Shown here: positions 44,043-55,359 of the stretch, piece by piece
How positions within the stretch are numbered: the stretch's first letter is position 1
How the letters are laid out: every line of letters begins with the position of its first letter
Assembly: GCF_048569485.1 (NCBI RefSeq)
Contig: NC_134360.1
Span: 188,227,796 to 188,291,795, forward strand
Reading direction: 5' to 3'
DNA: 64,000 nucleotides
Origin: Anomaloglossus baeobatrachus
Lineage: Eukaryota; Chordata; Amphibia; Anura; Aromobatidae
Notes under the pieces: model-generated
Seen by the model: the letters and a program-made list of their open reading frames with translations, nothing else
Database searches by the model: none
Told to the model about the DNA's origin: nothing
Position numbers and translations under genes: made by a program

Positions 44043-44508
44043 GGCCTCTTTCACACATCCGGTTTTCGCCATCAGGCATAAAGCAGCTAATTATGGATAA
44101 AACTGATCCGGCGTCAGATCCGTTTTATTCCCCATAGACTTGTATTGGTGCTGGATTGTGCCGGATGGATTTGCGTTGCATGCGGCATCCGCCGGATCCG
44201 GCAAGATTTCGTCTGGCTGCCGGAAAGGACGCAGCATGGAACGTTTTTTGTCTCCTGCAAAAAACCGGAACACGCTGGGTCCGGCGCCGCACGGCGTGTT
44301 TTATAATGGAAGCCTATGGACGCCGGATCCGTCGTCATCCGGCATGTGACGGAATCCAACGACTGATCTGTTTTTTTTTAACTGAGCATGCTCAGTATCA
44401 CAACGGATCCGTCAAACAGAATGCATTGAAAAAACTGATGCGACAGATGTTTTTTTTCACCGAATCAGTCGCATCAGTTTTTTCGCCGGATCGTGCCTGA
44501 TGGCAGCC
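44043..44508. mobile_element. PIF/Harbinger-like MITE, family D-related, first of three in a row
   Basis: Opens GGCCTCTTTCACACATCCGG after TTA and closes CGTGCCTGATGGCAGCC before TAA (44509-44511). Interior of GGATCCGGC hairpins. Confidence 0.82.
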
Positions 44509-44511
44509 TAA

Positions 44512-44898
44512 GGCTGCTTTCACACACCAGTTTTTTGGCATCAGGCACGATCCGGCGAAAAAACTGATGCGACTGATCCAACGAAAAAACGGATCAGTTG
44601 CAGCAGTTTTTTCCATCAGTTCCTTCAGTTTTTTGACAGATCCGGTGTGATACTGAGCATGCTCCGTTCAAAAAAAACGTATCCGTCGTTGGATTCCGTC
44701 ACACGCCGTTTGGTGCTGGATCCGGCGGAATCCGTTTTTTTTGTCGGACATAAAAACGTTCACTTCAACGTTTCATCCGGCACAATCCGGCGCTAATGAA
44801 AGTCTATGGGGGAAAAAATGGTTTTGGCGGCAACAGACTCTGGATCCGTTTTTTCATGTTTATGCCTGATGGCAAAAAACTGATGTGTGAAAGCAGCC
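44512..44898. mobile_element. PIF/Harbinger-like MITE, family D-related, second of three
   Basis: Opens GGCTGCTTTCACACACCAG and closes CTGATGTGTGAAAGCAGCC, TAA on both sides and both shared with its neighbours. Shares GGCATCAGGCACGATCCGGC with the tail of the previous element. Confidence 0.85.
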
Positions 44899-44901
44899 TA
44901 A

Positions 44902-45403
44902 GGCTACTTTCACACATCCGGTTTGAGCAGTGCGGCTCAATCCGGCTGTGAAACCTATGCAACGGATGCGGCGAAAACACCGCATCCTTTGCATAAGTTT
45001 TTACATGCGGCCCGTCCGTTTTTTTCCGGTTGCGGCACGCTACTGAGCATGCGCAGTAGAAGAAACCGCATGCGGCGGCCGGATGCGTTTTTTCCGCATC
45101 GCGCCGCATCCGGCGTCCATAGGCATGCATTGAAAAATGCGCCGCAGCGGCCGGATGCGGCGCAATGCGTTTTTTTTGCCGGAGCAAAAAATGTTGCAGG
45201 CAACGTTGCATCCGGCCGCGGCATCGGCTAAATCTGCCGCATGCGGCAAAAAACGGACTGAACGTAAGCCCATGCGGCACAATACGGCACTAATGTAAGT
45301 CTATGCAAAAAAACGCAACCGGCGGGAAAAAAAAACGGTTGCGGTTTTTCTGCAGAGCGCCGTATTGTGCCGCAGAGCAAAAACCGGATGTGTGAAAGCA
45401 GCC
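44902..45403. mobile_element. PIF/Harbinger-like MITE, family D, third of three
   Basis: Opens GGCTACTTTCACACATCCGG and closes CCGGATGTGTGAAAGCAGCC before TAA (45404-45406). Same internal order as 27378-27881, 54640-55144 and 63395-63889. The 158-codon open frame over it is a product of the CCGCATGCGG hairpins. Confidence 0.87.
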
Positions 45404-45537
45404 TAAGCCTCCTAGTAACATTTTTTGTGATCCTTTTCTTACACATAAGCAGTTTGCATCAGGACTCACAAACACTGCTGTTTTTTCGGTCCGAGTACAA
45501 TGTAATGAAATAGCGGAGCAGTATGTCAGAGTTGGAC

Positions 45538-46690
45538 ATACGGTGGCTTCATGAGGCTGCACGCTGCCACCTCTCAGACCATGTGCTGTAGGCGCGCGGC
45601 TCCTGCCATCTGGTTACTCTTCACGTCTGAGACCAAGGCCAAGTTCACACATGTGTATAAAATACTGTTTCATCCAGAAATGTTGATGATTTTCATCCAT
45701 ATTATTATGTAATCCATGTGCCTTCTTTGGATTGCATTCGGCCATGCAAGTTAATAAGCCTGTGGAAAACATCAGATCGCACTTGGATGACATAATGGAG
45801 AAGATGTAGAAATGTTCGATCTGGTCGCCCCGCTCTGGTCTGCCCAATTGTCTCCGAGAAAAGAATATATGTTCAACTGCACCTAGCCTAAATATGTTAA
45901 ATCCTTGGGCGCATCCCTAGAATCTTCTGCCACCGCATCCATAATAGTATGATTAACAAACCAGCATGAGCAGGTAGGAAAAGAGGGACGACTTCTACCT
46001 ACACATGCTGACTTCATCCCCATTTACTTTCATGCCATAGATGAGTGCCTTCACGGTGGTTACGGTCACTGGAACGCTACATACACGTGAGCTTATTTTC
46101 GGCCTGAGCTCTGTCCATGATAAAGCGGACCTCACACAGACTGCACTAGATCCAATGTTATTCAATTGGACTCTTTAGGTGAGTTTCTTTTTTGTGAACC
46201 AGATCTGTGCGTGGAGAAAAAAAAATAAAAAAATCAAGTGTGCACTCGTATCTTTCCTACGTCAGATGACTCACCTATTCAAGTTGTTTTTGTCCCCCCC
46301 CCCAAAAAAAATAAAAGTTAAATCCCATGTGGATCATCCCTACCGAATCTGATATTTACTGATACATCATCATTATGAACATATTTCATCATGTGCATCT
46401 TGATAATTTTGATGTGTGACATTGGAGGCCACATGGGCTTAACCCCCCACCCCTCAAAAAAACAAACCGGCAAACGGAGGACACACGGATTACTGATTAC
46501 ATACCATGACAATATGGATGAAAATCAACAAACTGGATGAGACTGAGATTTTTTTTATACATTTGTGTGAACTTGGCCTCAGTCTGGGTAGAAGTGTAAT
46601 CAGATGGCAGGAGCCGCGCGTCTACACCACGTGGTCTGAGAGGTGGCAGTGTGCCGTCTTATGAAGCCACCATGATCTTCTGATGTATCC
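45538..46690. mobile_element. Long inverted-repeat element, about 1.15 kb
   Basis: The outer arms match: GGTGGCTTCATGAGG / CTTATGAAGCCACC, CTGCCACCTCTCAGACCA / TGGTCTGAGAGGTGGCAG and CGGCTCCTGCCATCTG / CAGATGGCAGGAGCCG. Further in, GGCCAAGTTCACACATGTGTATAAAA pairs with TTTTTATACATTTGTGTGAACTTGGCC. Foldback element or MITE nested in a second inverted repeat; no transposase. Confidence 0.72.
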
Positions 46691-46981
46691 CGCCCCTCTC
46701 CTACCAGAACAAGGCTCGGTGACCCATAGCATTGCTCTCACAGGAAAGTAAATTCATAAATGTGGTTTTGGCTTTTTGGATCTGGAACAAAACACAAAAA
46801 GAAGTTTTTGCAGCAAACCTGCTAATTATGGAGTGGTGTTACATCTGTTTCTACATGTTCAGTAGCTAAAAGTCGCTCTCTTATTGCGCTGCGTTCAAAT
46901 GTTACTCCTATAAATATACAAAAAGACTGACTAATGCATCCAACAGGTGCTAGCTGAAAACACATAACTACAAAACATTTA

Positions 46982-47357
46982 GGCTATGTGCGCACGTTGC
47001 GTAATTACGTGCAATTACGCTGCGCTTTGTAGTGCAGCGTAACTGCATGCGTCCTGCGTCCCCTGCATAATCTATGAAGATTATGCAGGAGCCGTGCGCA
47101 CGTGGCGTCTTAGAGCGCAGCGCTTCGGCTGCTGCCCGAAGCGCGCGTTCTAACAAGTGACATGTCACTTCTTCCGTGCGCTTTGCCGGCAGCCCCTGCT
47201 CTGTCTATGGGAGGAGATGCAGTCAGAGTGCATGGAATCAGCTTCTTCTTTTTTTTTCACTACGGACATTTTCTGCAGCGATTTGAAGCGCACGTGTGCT
47301 CTTCAGATCGCTGCAGAAATTTCTGTAGTGACTGTGTACGCAACGTGCGCACATAGC
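46982..47357. mobile_element. PIF/Harbinger-like MITE, family A
   Basis: Opens GGCTATGTGCGCACGTTGCG after TTA and closes GCAACGTGCGCACATAGC. Close to 13834-14209 over its length, same orientation. Confidence 0.83.
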
Positions 47358-47379
47358 TTTTCAGTGTGCAGCTGTAAGG

Positions 47380-47799
47380 CTAACATTGACTAAGGGAACT
47401 CTGGTATTCCATTTCTGCTGTAGGAATATTTGAAAAAGAGATATCTAGCTTATGTATTGGCCAATGCATGTGAGCCCGGTAACCACGGCAAGGTAATCTC
47501 TGTATACCGGGAACCTAACCTGTAATACCAGTCTCTTGGTTAAAAACCTCCATGTCTGGGTAGCTAGAATAAAAACCTAACTTAAAATGCTACTATCCGG
47601 GTTAAAACCTCCATGTCTGGGCAGCTACATTCCAACTATAGAGAGTGGTATTACAGATTAGGTTCCCAATATACAGAGATTACCTTGCCGTGGTGACTGG
47701 GCTCACATGCATTGACAAATACATAAGCTAAATATCCCTTTTTTTTTTCAAATATTCCTATTGCAGTAATGCAATACCAGAGTTCCCTAATTCATTAGC
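47380..47799. mobile_element. Palindromic element flanked by a 17-bp direct repeat
   Basis: A palindrome of about 420 bases: GCTAACATTGACTAAGGGAAC and CTCTGGTATT on the left pair with AATACCAGAGTTCCCTAATTC and ATTAGC on the right, with CTCCATGTCTGGG(T/C)AGCTA repeated near the centre. TTTCAGTGTGCAGCTGT occurs at 47359-47375 and again at 47801-47817. Superfamily unknown. Confidence 0.7.
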
Positions 47800-48054
47800 A
47801 TTTCAGTGTGCAGCTGTTTGTATTTTGTAGTTGAAATGTTACTGCAGTTATGGGATTTTTTTTTTTTTTTGGTGGGGGGGAGAGCGGGTGAGGAGGGTTT
47901 TTCTGACAATGTGTAAAACAAGTGATAGCTTTTCCTTTCTCGTTACATAATTGCAGCGAAAAATGTTGCATTCTATCATCACTGTGGCAGAAAAGCAGCG
48001 TGTGAATGCGGTCTTATCGAAGTTATCTTTAACTGACCTGGCTGTTTAGGGAGT

Positions 48055-48330
48055 TTTTGTATCCAGACAAAGGAGGAGAATCCGGCTTCCGGAATATAGT
48101 AAAATCTTCAAGCTTTATTTCAAGAATAAATATAAAATATGAACATCAAAAAATGGATAGGGTCAGGGAGCCCAGGTGTGGCAACACGTTTCGAATGCTA
48201 CCTGCGGTCTTTATCAAGCCTAATGATTTGTATCCCAATAAAGTGTTGGTATCCCAATGAAGTAACCTTTGTGTGGCATCATTTCTTAGATTCTCTTTTC
48301 CAAATTATGCACATTATCCAGGTATAATCA
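48055..48330 (-). repeat. Interspersed repeat-like block (GGCAACACGTTTCGAA)
   Basis: Carries AGGTGTGGCAACACGTTTCG and CTGCGGTCTTTATCAAGCC, phrases I associate with amphibian interspersed repeats. Read on the minus strand it contains AATAAAGCTTGAAG, like a polyadenylated transcript tail. No second copy in the window. Confidence 0.4.
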
Positions 48331-48651
48331 CGGAAGTCTCAGCTCACCCGTGAAGTATCTTGGGCTGAATTCACATGTCCAGTGATCATCTGTTAGAACA
48401 GGTCCAGCAGCAATCCAGTGTCCATTCTGAACAGAAATACAATGGTCGATGTTAGCACCTATCCATACTTTAGGAGGAGTAGCTTGGTAGAAAAAGAAGT
48501 TTTTCCTTTACGGTAAAAAATGAGCCGACTGCTCATTATGAGTACTGGGCACTCGAGGATTTTAGTGTCAGCACTAGTGATGAGAAGGCACTATCATACA
48601 TTATCCGTTTTAATAATGTCCATCTTGATTCAGGAGGAATTATAAAGGAGC

Positions 48652-48934
48652 TAGTGTTGAGCGACTATGCTGTTAGCGAGTACTGTCCGCTACTTGCATA
48701 TTTGATACGAGTAGCGGGCGCAATGTAAGTCAATGGGAAATATTCGCTAAGTAGTGAGTAACCCGAAAGCCGTACTACTTGCACGAAAAGTACGGATTTT
48801 GGGTTACTCGCTACTTAGCGAATATTTCCCATTGACTTACATTGTGCCCGCTACTCGTATCAAATAAGTGAGTAGTGGACAGTACTCACTAACAGCATAG
48901 CGAGTACGAATAGTCAACTACTCGCTCAACACTA
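48652..48934. mobile_element. hAT-like palindromic MITE with perfect 8-bp TSD
   Basis: Opens TAGTGTTGAGCGACTATGC and closes TACTCGCTCAACACTA. Flanked by AAAGGAGC at 48644-48651 and 48935-48942. Almost the whole 283 bases fold into one hairpin. It is the intact relative of the split element at 40556-41252. Confidence 0.93.
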
Positions 48935-49036
48935 AAAGGAGCAACAAGGCACAGAATTGTGAAAAAATGCTCTAGAATTATTTCAAGAGAGATTCAAGTG
49001 GTTTTTAGGAGAAAAAAATAGTGTCTGTCTCTCTAA

Positions 49037-49270
49037 GGGTACTTTCACACTTGCGTTATTTTCCTTCCGTTACAATCCGCCCTTTTGGGAAACAGCGGAA
49101 TCCGTTAACGGATTCCGCTGTTTCCCATAGACTTGTATGGTTGACGGATTGTACCAAAAGGAGCTGCGTTGCTTCCGCTGGGCGACGCTCCGTTGCTTCC
49201 GCCCAGCGGGAGGAACGCAGCATGTAACGTTATTTTGAGCAGCGGAATCCTCTGGATTTCACTGCGCATG

Positions 49271-49305
<35 letters not shown>

Positions 49306-49922
49306 AACTTTATTTTGGCTCGCGGTGGCCGAACGTTCAGCTGAGCGCCCGGCCGTCGGCAAGCGACAGCGCTCAGCTGAATGACCGGCCACCACCATGC
49401 CCGGCCGCCGGCAAGTCACAGCGCTCAGCTGAGCGCCCGCCCGCCGGCATGCCCGGGCGCCGGCAAGTGACAGCGATCAGCTGATCACCCGGCGGCCGGC
49501 TGCAGGGAGCGATCAGCTGATCACCCGGCGGCCGGGAGCGATCAGCTGATCACCCGGCAGCCGGCTGCAGGGAGCGATCAGCTGATCACCCGGCAGCCGG
49601 GAGCGATCAGCTGATCACCCGGCAGCCGGGAGCGATCAGCTGATCACCCGGCGGCCGGGAGCGATCAGCTGATCACCCGGCGGCCGGCTACTGGGAGCAA
49701 TCAGCTGATCACCCAGCGGCCGGCTGCAGGGAACGATCAGCTGATCGTTCACTATAGTCTGCCGCTGGTAAAACCGGGAAAAAAAAAAAAAAAAATCAAA
49801 ACGAATTGCGTTGTTTTGCAGCATCCGTTGCATCCGTTGTGTCACTATATGCAACACATCCGTTGCATCCGTCACACAACGCAATGCAACGGATACCGTT
49901 CAACGCAAGTGTGAAAGTAGCC
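49037..49922 (-). mobile_element. PIF/Harbinger-like MITE, family C, with GATCAGCTGATC array (copy 2, inverted)
   Basis: Reverse-complement counterpart of 33797-34664: opens GGGTACTTTCACACTTGCG, closes CGCAAGTGTGAAAGTAGCC, TAA on both sides (49034-49036, 49923-49925). Differences are mainly the number of array units and the homopolymer length. Confidence 0.92.
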
Positions 49923-50089
49923 TAAGATGGCCATGACCAGTCACCTCTGTGGGGAAGGTTAAGTGTCCACATCGAGATTCTAATGCTGCTCATATTCACT
50001 GCAAAAAATCCCGCGACTTACAATTACGGCAAAGTGGATGGTAGTTATCTCAATCTAACACCGCTATGGGTTTTTCTTCTTCTTTTTTT

Positions 50090-50215
50090 TTTTTCTTTTT
50101 TTTTTATGCGGTTAACTTGCAACATGTCAATTTCTCTTGTGCGTTCGCTGAGATTTCTGTGCAGATTTTCCCCATAGAAATGCATTGTTCACTTGTGGAC
50201 TATCCTCATCTAATT
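50090..50215. repeat. MITE-like fragment, same family as 3741-4050
   Basis: TGCAACATGTCAATTTCTCT and GTGCAGATTTTCCCCATAG occur in the same order as in 3741-4050 and near 30420-30500. Confidence 0.5.
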
Positions 50216-50233
50216 CAAACATATTTTTTTTGA

Positions 50234-50646
50234 GGCCTTGTGCCCACGGGAGAAGATACCTGCGGAATTTTCTGCAGGTATTTCCGCAGGTTCACGCAGC
50301 AGCTCCTCGGAATCTGCAGCCATCTATAGCTGCGGGAAAACGTGCGTAATTCGAGTGTTATTCCTGTGGATTCCCCCCCCCCCCCCGTATCTCCAAAAAG
50401 CGGTGAAATCTGCAGGAAAATCCGCAGGAATAATTGACATGCAGTTCTTTGCGGCTGCGAGAACTCTGCAGCATTTTCCGCTGGTGCAAAATCCGCAGCA
50501 TTGAAACAGCACTCCCCAAATCCCATAGGATAACATGGGGAGTGTCTGTACTTGCGCAAACCTGTGGATTTATCTGGAAAATCTAGAAAATCCACAGGTT
50601 TTCCGCAGCAAATTCCGCAGGTGTTTTCTCCCGTGGGCACATAGCC
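50234..50646. mobile_element. PIF/Harbinger-like MITE, family B
   Basis: Opens GGCCTTGTGCCCACGGGAG and closes CTCCCGTGGGCACATAGCC before TTA. Contains an unusual C-run (50377-50390) and the family phrase CACTCCCCAAATCCCATAGG. Confidence 0.82.
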
Positions 50647-50702
50647 TTACTGCGTTTCCCCTGTGGAAAAACAATAAAAATGCATGTAATCTATGTTTAA
50701 GA

Positions 50703-51075
50703 GGCTATGTGCCCACGGGCGCTCGTACCTGCGGATGTATCCGCAGCTACGAGCGCATGTTTCCCGCAGCTGCCCGCCGGCGTCAGCAGCTATTTTTAGC
50801 TGCTAGATTACAGAATAGCTGCGGGAAACCTGCGGACATCCATGCGGCTTACCTGCGGACGTCCCGGCCTCTATCTCCATAGCGGAGGGCCGGGACATCC
50901 GCAGGTAATTCCGCATTAATAATTGACATGCAATTATACATGCAGATGCCTACATCCGCAGCATGTTCCGCAGCCGCACTTTCCGCAGCGTGGACACAGC
51001 ACTCCCCATGTCCCATAGGATAACATGGGGAGTGACTGTACATGCTAAAACCTGCGGATTTATCTGGAAAATAGG
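50703..51075. mobile_element. PIF/Harbinger-like MITE, family B, right end lost
   Basis: Opens GGCTATGTGCCCACGGGCG and follows family B until TTTATCTGGAAAATA, where it stops about 40 bases short of the expected end. Confidence 0.75.
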
Positions 51076-51479
51076 ACACACCAAGAAGAGGCAAAAATTG
51101 CAGCGATAAAACACATAAAAATCGTGATTCAATTTATATAATAGGTGCAGAAATTCTGCAACGTCAAAAACTGACCAAAAACTCATTGTGTGAACCTTAG
51201 GCTACATGCGCACGCTGCTTCTTTTTCGTGTTCACAAACTGCAGCCAAAACTGCACCTTGTCAGAGAGAGCCTGGAAATGTCACAAAAAATGTAGGTGCT
51301 TTTTTGGTGCGTTTTTGCTGCTTTTTTGGTGCGTTTTTGCTGCTTTTTTGGTGCGTTTTTGGCTGCAGTTTTGTCAACAATTGTTTCATGTATTTTTCCG
51401 TTCAAACAAGCCCATAAAGCTTGTTGAATTGAAAAAAAAATAAATTAGAAATAAATAAATAAAAAAAACTGGCGTGCGG

Positions 51480-52080
51480 TCCCCCCCAATTTTAATGCCA
51501 GCCAGATAAAGCCATACGGCTGAAGGCTGGTATTCTCAGGAAGGGGAGCTCCACGTTATGGGGAGCCCCCCAGCCTAACAATATCAGCCAACAGCCGCCC
51601 AGAATTGCCGCATACATTAGATGCGACAGTTCTGGGACTGTACCCGGCTCTTCCCGATTTTCCCTGGTGCGTTGGCAAATCGGGGTAATAAGGAGTTATT
51701 GGCAGCCCATAGCTGCCACTAAATCCTAGATTAATCATGTCAGGCGTCTGAGACACCTTCCATGATTAATCTGTAAATTACAGTAAATAAACACACACAC
51801 CCGAAAAAATCCTTTATTAGAAATAAAAAAACACAAACACATTCCCTCATTACCAATTTATTAACCCCGACAAAGCCCTCCATGTCCGGCGTAATCCAGG
51901 ATGGTCCAGCGCCGCATCCAGCTGTGCTGCATGGAGGTGACCGGAGCTGCAGCAGACACCGCCGCTCCGGTCACCTCCATGCAGCAAATGAAGACAGCCG
52001 CGCGATCAGCTGAGCTGTCACCGAGGTTACCCGCGGCCACCGCTGCATTCAGCGGTGGCCGCGATTAACCTCAGTGACAG
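51480..52080 (-). repeat. Unclassified interspersed repeat, copy 3 of 3
   Basis: Inverted relative to 38790-39200: GACTGTACCCGGCTCTTCCC, GGGGTAATAAGGAGTTA, CATGATTAATCTG and CCGAAAAAATCCTTTATT. The distal part (51930-52080) contains the hairpin GGTCACCTCCATGCAGCA / TGCTGCATGGAGGTGACC and further GC-rich inverted repeats. Confidence 0.65.
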
Positions 52081-52099
52081 CTCAGCTGATCGCGCAACT

Positions 52100-52690
52100 G
52101 CGTGGAGCTGACAGGAGCGTGGAGGACGGGACTTTCAGCGGTGGCGGTGGCAGTGAGAGGGGTCCATCATCTCCCCTGTGCGGGGACAGCGGTACTTCGG
52201 GGAACTCGTGGAGGACGGGACTATCAGCGGTGGCAGCGAGAGGGGGATGGACATTGGCAGCTGAAAACATTGATTTTTTTCCCTCTCGCTGCCGCCGCCG
52301 CTGATAGTCCCGTCCTCCACATCATCTCCCCTGTGCGTGCAAGCTGGGGACAGTGGTACGTCGGGGAACACGTGGAGGACGGGACTATCAGCGGCGGCGG
52401 CAGCGAGAGGGAAAAATCAATGTTTTCAGCTGCCAATGTCCATCCCCCTCTCGCCGCCGCTGATAGTCCCGTCCTCCACATCATCTCCCCTGTGCGTGCA
52501 CGCTGGGGACAGTGGTACGTCGGGGAACACGTGGAGGACGGGACTATCAGCGGCGGCAGCGAGAGGGGGATGGACATTGGCAGCTGAAAACATTGATTTT
52601 TCCCTCTCGCTGCCGCCGCTGATGATAGTCCCGTCCTCCACATCATCTCCCCTGGGGACAGCGGTACTTCGGGGAACACGTGGAGGACGG
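52100..52690. repeat. Tandem array of palindromic units (GTGGAGGACGGGACTATCAG)
   Basis: Alternating direct and inverted copies of GTGGAGGACGGGACTATCAG-CGGCGGCAGCGAGAGGG, separated by ACATTGGCAGCTGAAAACAT (itself inverted in alternate units) and CATCATCTCCCCTGTGCG. Four sense and three antisense copies can be counted. Overlapping open frames on both strands are artefacts. Confidence 0.88.
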
Positions 52691-53050
52691 GACAGGACCA
52701 CTTGCCTGACCTCACTTCCTGACAAATCACCTGCGTTTTTGGTACCAAAAACGCAGATAAAAGGCAGGTAAAATGCACCACTTTTGATTAGCATGCATTT
52801 TTCCTGCGTTTTTGATGCCCTCATTGTTTTCAATGGGTGACAAATGTTGGCAAAAACGCAGGAAAGAATGAACATGCTGCATTTTTTTTGTCACAAACTT
52901 TTGACAAAAAAAACGCTGACAAACTGCAATGTGCGCATGACAAATCTGACTTCTCATAGACTTTGCTGGGAAGTCAGATGTCAGAAAGTTCTGCTGACAA
53001 AACTGCAGCCAAAAAAGCAGCAAAAAAAGCAGCGTGCGCATGTAGCCTTA

Positions 53051-54043
53051 GGGTGAAACTGTCTTTACCACCCATAGCTGGGGGTTATTGCCTTTCATTG
53101 GTCACATTCAGCGACCAGATTTTACCGATAAATACATCAGAAAGTTGTTCCTAGAGACCGCTGCCGTCTCCAGGACGCTCCAATTATTGTAGACCCTCCA
53201 CACCAGGGACCCGCATGCCCTCAGGCCCGGGTTGGCAGCCATCTCTTGGCCATTTTGAAAGGGACGCTATACGTATTCCACCAAACACCTGTCTAAAGAG
53301 GGCCCAGAAATGTTTAAAGGGGCTCTCCATGATACATAGGGGAGGGGGTGGTGAAGCATTGCTTTACTTTCCGTAACTGCTTTCTTCCTACCCAGGGATG
53401 AATCAGATCTTGACCTTGCTGAACTAACTTTTGGGTGTTTTTCTGAGCATGTGTGGTTGACATTAACCCCTTTTTGTCCTGCACACGGTCCTATGTGTGA
53501 CTAATTAGCAGAGGATGACTCTGAGCCGTCCTCCACTCCTCCTGATCACATCATCATCTGCCCTAGAGGAGGATATTGGTCTGAGAAGGTAGGAGTTAAT
53601 GGACTGTCGGGGAGCGAGCGAGGAACTCGCTGACAGGGCATGAATTGACTCGGTTACTGGCCTTGCAATTCCCATCTGGCTTTTAGGAATTGGACCAGTG
53701 AAATTACAGCTATAATTGTTTCATAGGAAGGAGTCTGCCCTGTCAATAAGTAGCTCTTAGGCACTGATGGTAAGCAAGCATGTCCTCCTCTCCTGAGTGC
53801 ACTACTCAAGGCCGGGACTCCAGGGTCTTATCTGCGCTGCTTTGTTATTCCCAGGTCACTTCTTTCAAGGGCAACTATAAGTAGAAGCAGTCTCTGTGCT
53901 AATAGCCGTAAAATGCCTAAATATAATCTCAAAAAAACCCAGCAGCATTTCAAAGGCAGATTATAGCAAGCAGGGGGGGCATTGGTTCCCCCTGTCAGAA
54001 AATGCAGAAATGGAGGGGAACTGGCAAATTACTGTGGGGGATA
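53051..54043. other. faf1 intron 1, no gene recognised
   Basis: Comparatively plain sequence without palindromes, arrays or exon-like frames. Confidence 0.5.
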
Positions 54044-54622
54044 TTAAAGGGAACCTGTCACCACTTTTTTGGCCTATAAGCTGCGGCCACCACCACCGGG
54101 CTCTTATATACAGCAGTCTAACATGCTGTATATAAGAGCCCAGGCCACTGTGTAGAACATAAAAAAACACTTTATAATACTTGCCTAACGGTTGTGGGGT
54201 TGGCCATTTGGGCGTCTCCGTTCTCTGGTGCCGGCGCCGCCTCTTTCAGCCATCTTCGTCCTCCTTCTTCTCTAGCCGCGGTGCATGACGCTTCCGACGT
54301 CATCCACTCTCGCCGGCATTCAGGTCCTGAGCAGGGCAGATCAAATTATTGTAGTGTGCCTTCGCAGGACCGGCGAGTGTGTCTGATGTGTCATGCACAC
54401 AGGAGTCAGGAGGAGGACGAAGATGGCCGAAAGAGGCAGCACCGGACAACAGAGACGTCCATCTGGTCAAACGAGCGACCGTTAGGTAAGTATTATAAAG
54501 TGTTTATGTTCTACACAGTGGCCTGGGCTGTTATATATGACATGTTAGAATGCTGTATATAAGAGCCCGGTGGTGGTGGCCGCAGCTTATAGGCCAATAA
54601 AGTGGTGACAGGTTCCCTTTAA
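54044..54622. mobile_element. T2/Kolobok-like MITE, complete
   Basis: TTAAAGGGAACCTGTCACCA on the left and its complement ending CCCTTTAA on the right (579 bases with TTAA at both tips). Long inverted arms contain GCCTATAAGCTGCGGCCACC and TATATAAGAGCCC. Ends fit the TTAAAGGRR consensus reported for Xenopus T2 MITEs (from memory). Related pieces: 7790-8011, 25935-26260, 33675-33790. Confidence 0.87.
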
Positions 54623-54639
54623 GGCCGTGCTCCCACTAA

Positions 54640-55144
54640 GGCTACTTTCACACATCCGGATTTTTGGTCTGCGGCAGAATACGGCGTTCTGCAGAAAAAC
54701 CGCAACCGGCTTTTGTAACGCCGGTTGCGTTTTTTTTTGCATAGACTTACATTAGTGCCGTATTGTGCCGCAGGGGCTTGCGTTCGGTCCGGTTTTTGCC
54801 GCATGCGGCAGATTTAGCCGATGCGGCGGCCGGATAGAACGTTCCCTGCAACGTTTTTCGCTCCGGCAAAAAAAACCGCATCGCGCCGCATCCGGCCGCT
54901 GCGGCGCATTTTCAATGCATGCCTATGGATGTTGGATACGGCGCGATGTGGAAAAAAACACATCCGGCCGCCGCATGCGGTTTCTTCCACTGCGCATGCT
55001 CAGTAGCGTGCCGCAACCGGAAAAAAACGGACCGGCCGCATGTAAAAACTTATGCAAAGGATGCGGTGTTTTCGCGGCATCCGTTACATAGGTTTCACAG
55101 CCGGATTGAGCCGCAGAGCTCAAACCGGATGTGTGAAAGTAGCC
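54640..55144. mobile_element. PIF/Harbinger-like MITE, family D, inverted copy
   Basis: Opens GGCTACTTTCACACATCCGG after TAA and closes CCGGATGTGTGAAAGTAGCC before TTA. Internal order is the reverse of 44902-45403. It begins 17 bases after the T2-like MITE. Confidence 0.87.
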
Positions 55145-55359
55145 TTAAAAAATGCTTCAGTTTTCCTCTACATTCTTTCTGAAGCAAAATACACAATAGT
55201 GATTTACTGATTACTGCATTTTTGCTTTTTCTCTTTTTTTGGTGTGTAAAAAAGGGAAAAAAAAAATACATTTGTGATTGAGATTCCAGATAAAAGCCTA
55301 TAGGTAAGAAACGCACCGCCGTCATTGGTTGTCATGAATTCGCATACTTTGCTTTAACC

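Larger units (their letters stand above)
51200..53047. mobile_element. PIF/Harbinger-like MITE, family F, enlarged to 1.85 kb
   Basis: Opens GGCTACATGCGCACGCTGC and closes GCAGCGTGCGCATGTAGCC between TTA trinucleotides (51197-51199, 53048-53050). Its outer 250-300 bases on each side match the 338-bp copy at 39909-40246. The centre holds an interspersed repeat (51480-52080) and a palindromic array (52100-52690). Confidence 0.85.

Noticed and set aside
52074-52875. Overlapping open frames of 140-185 codons on both strands
   Set aside because: They are caused by alternating inverted units of the palindromic array.
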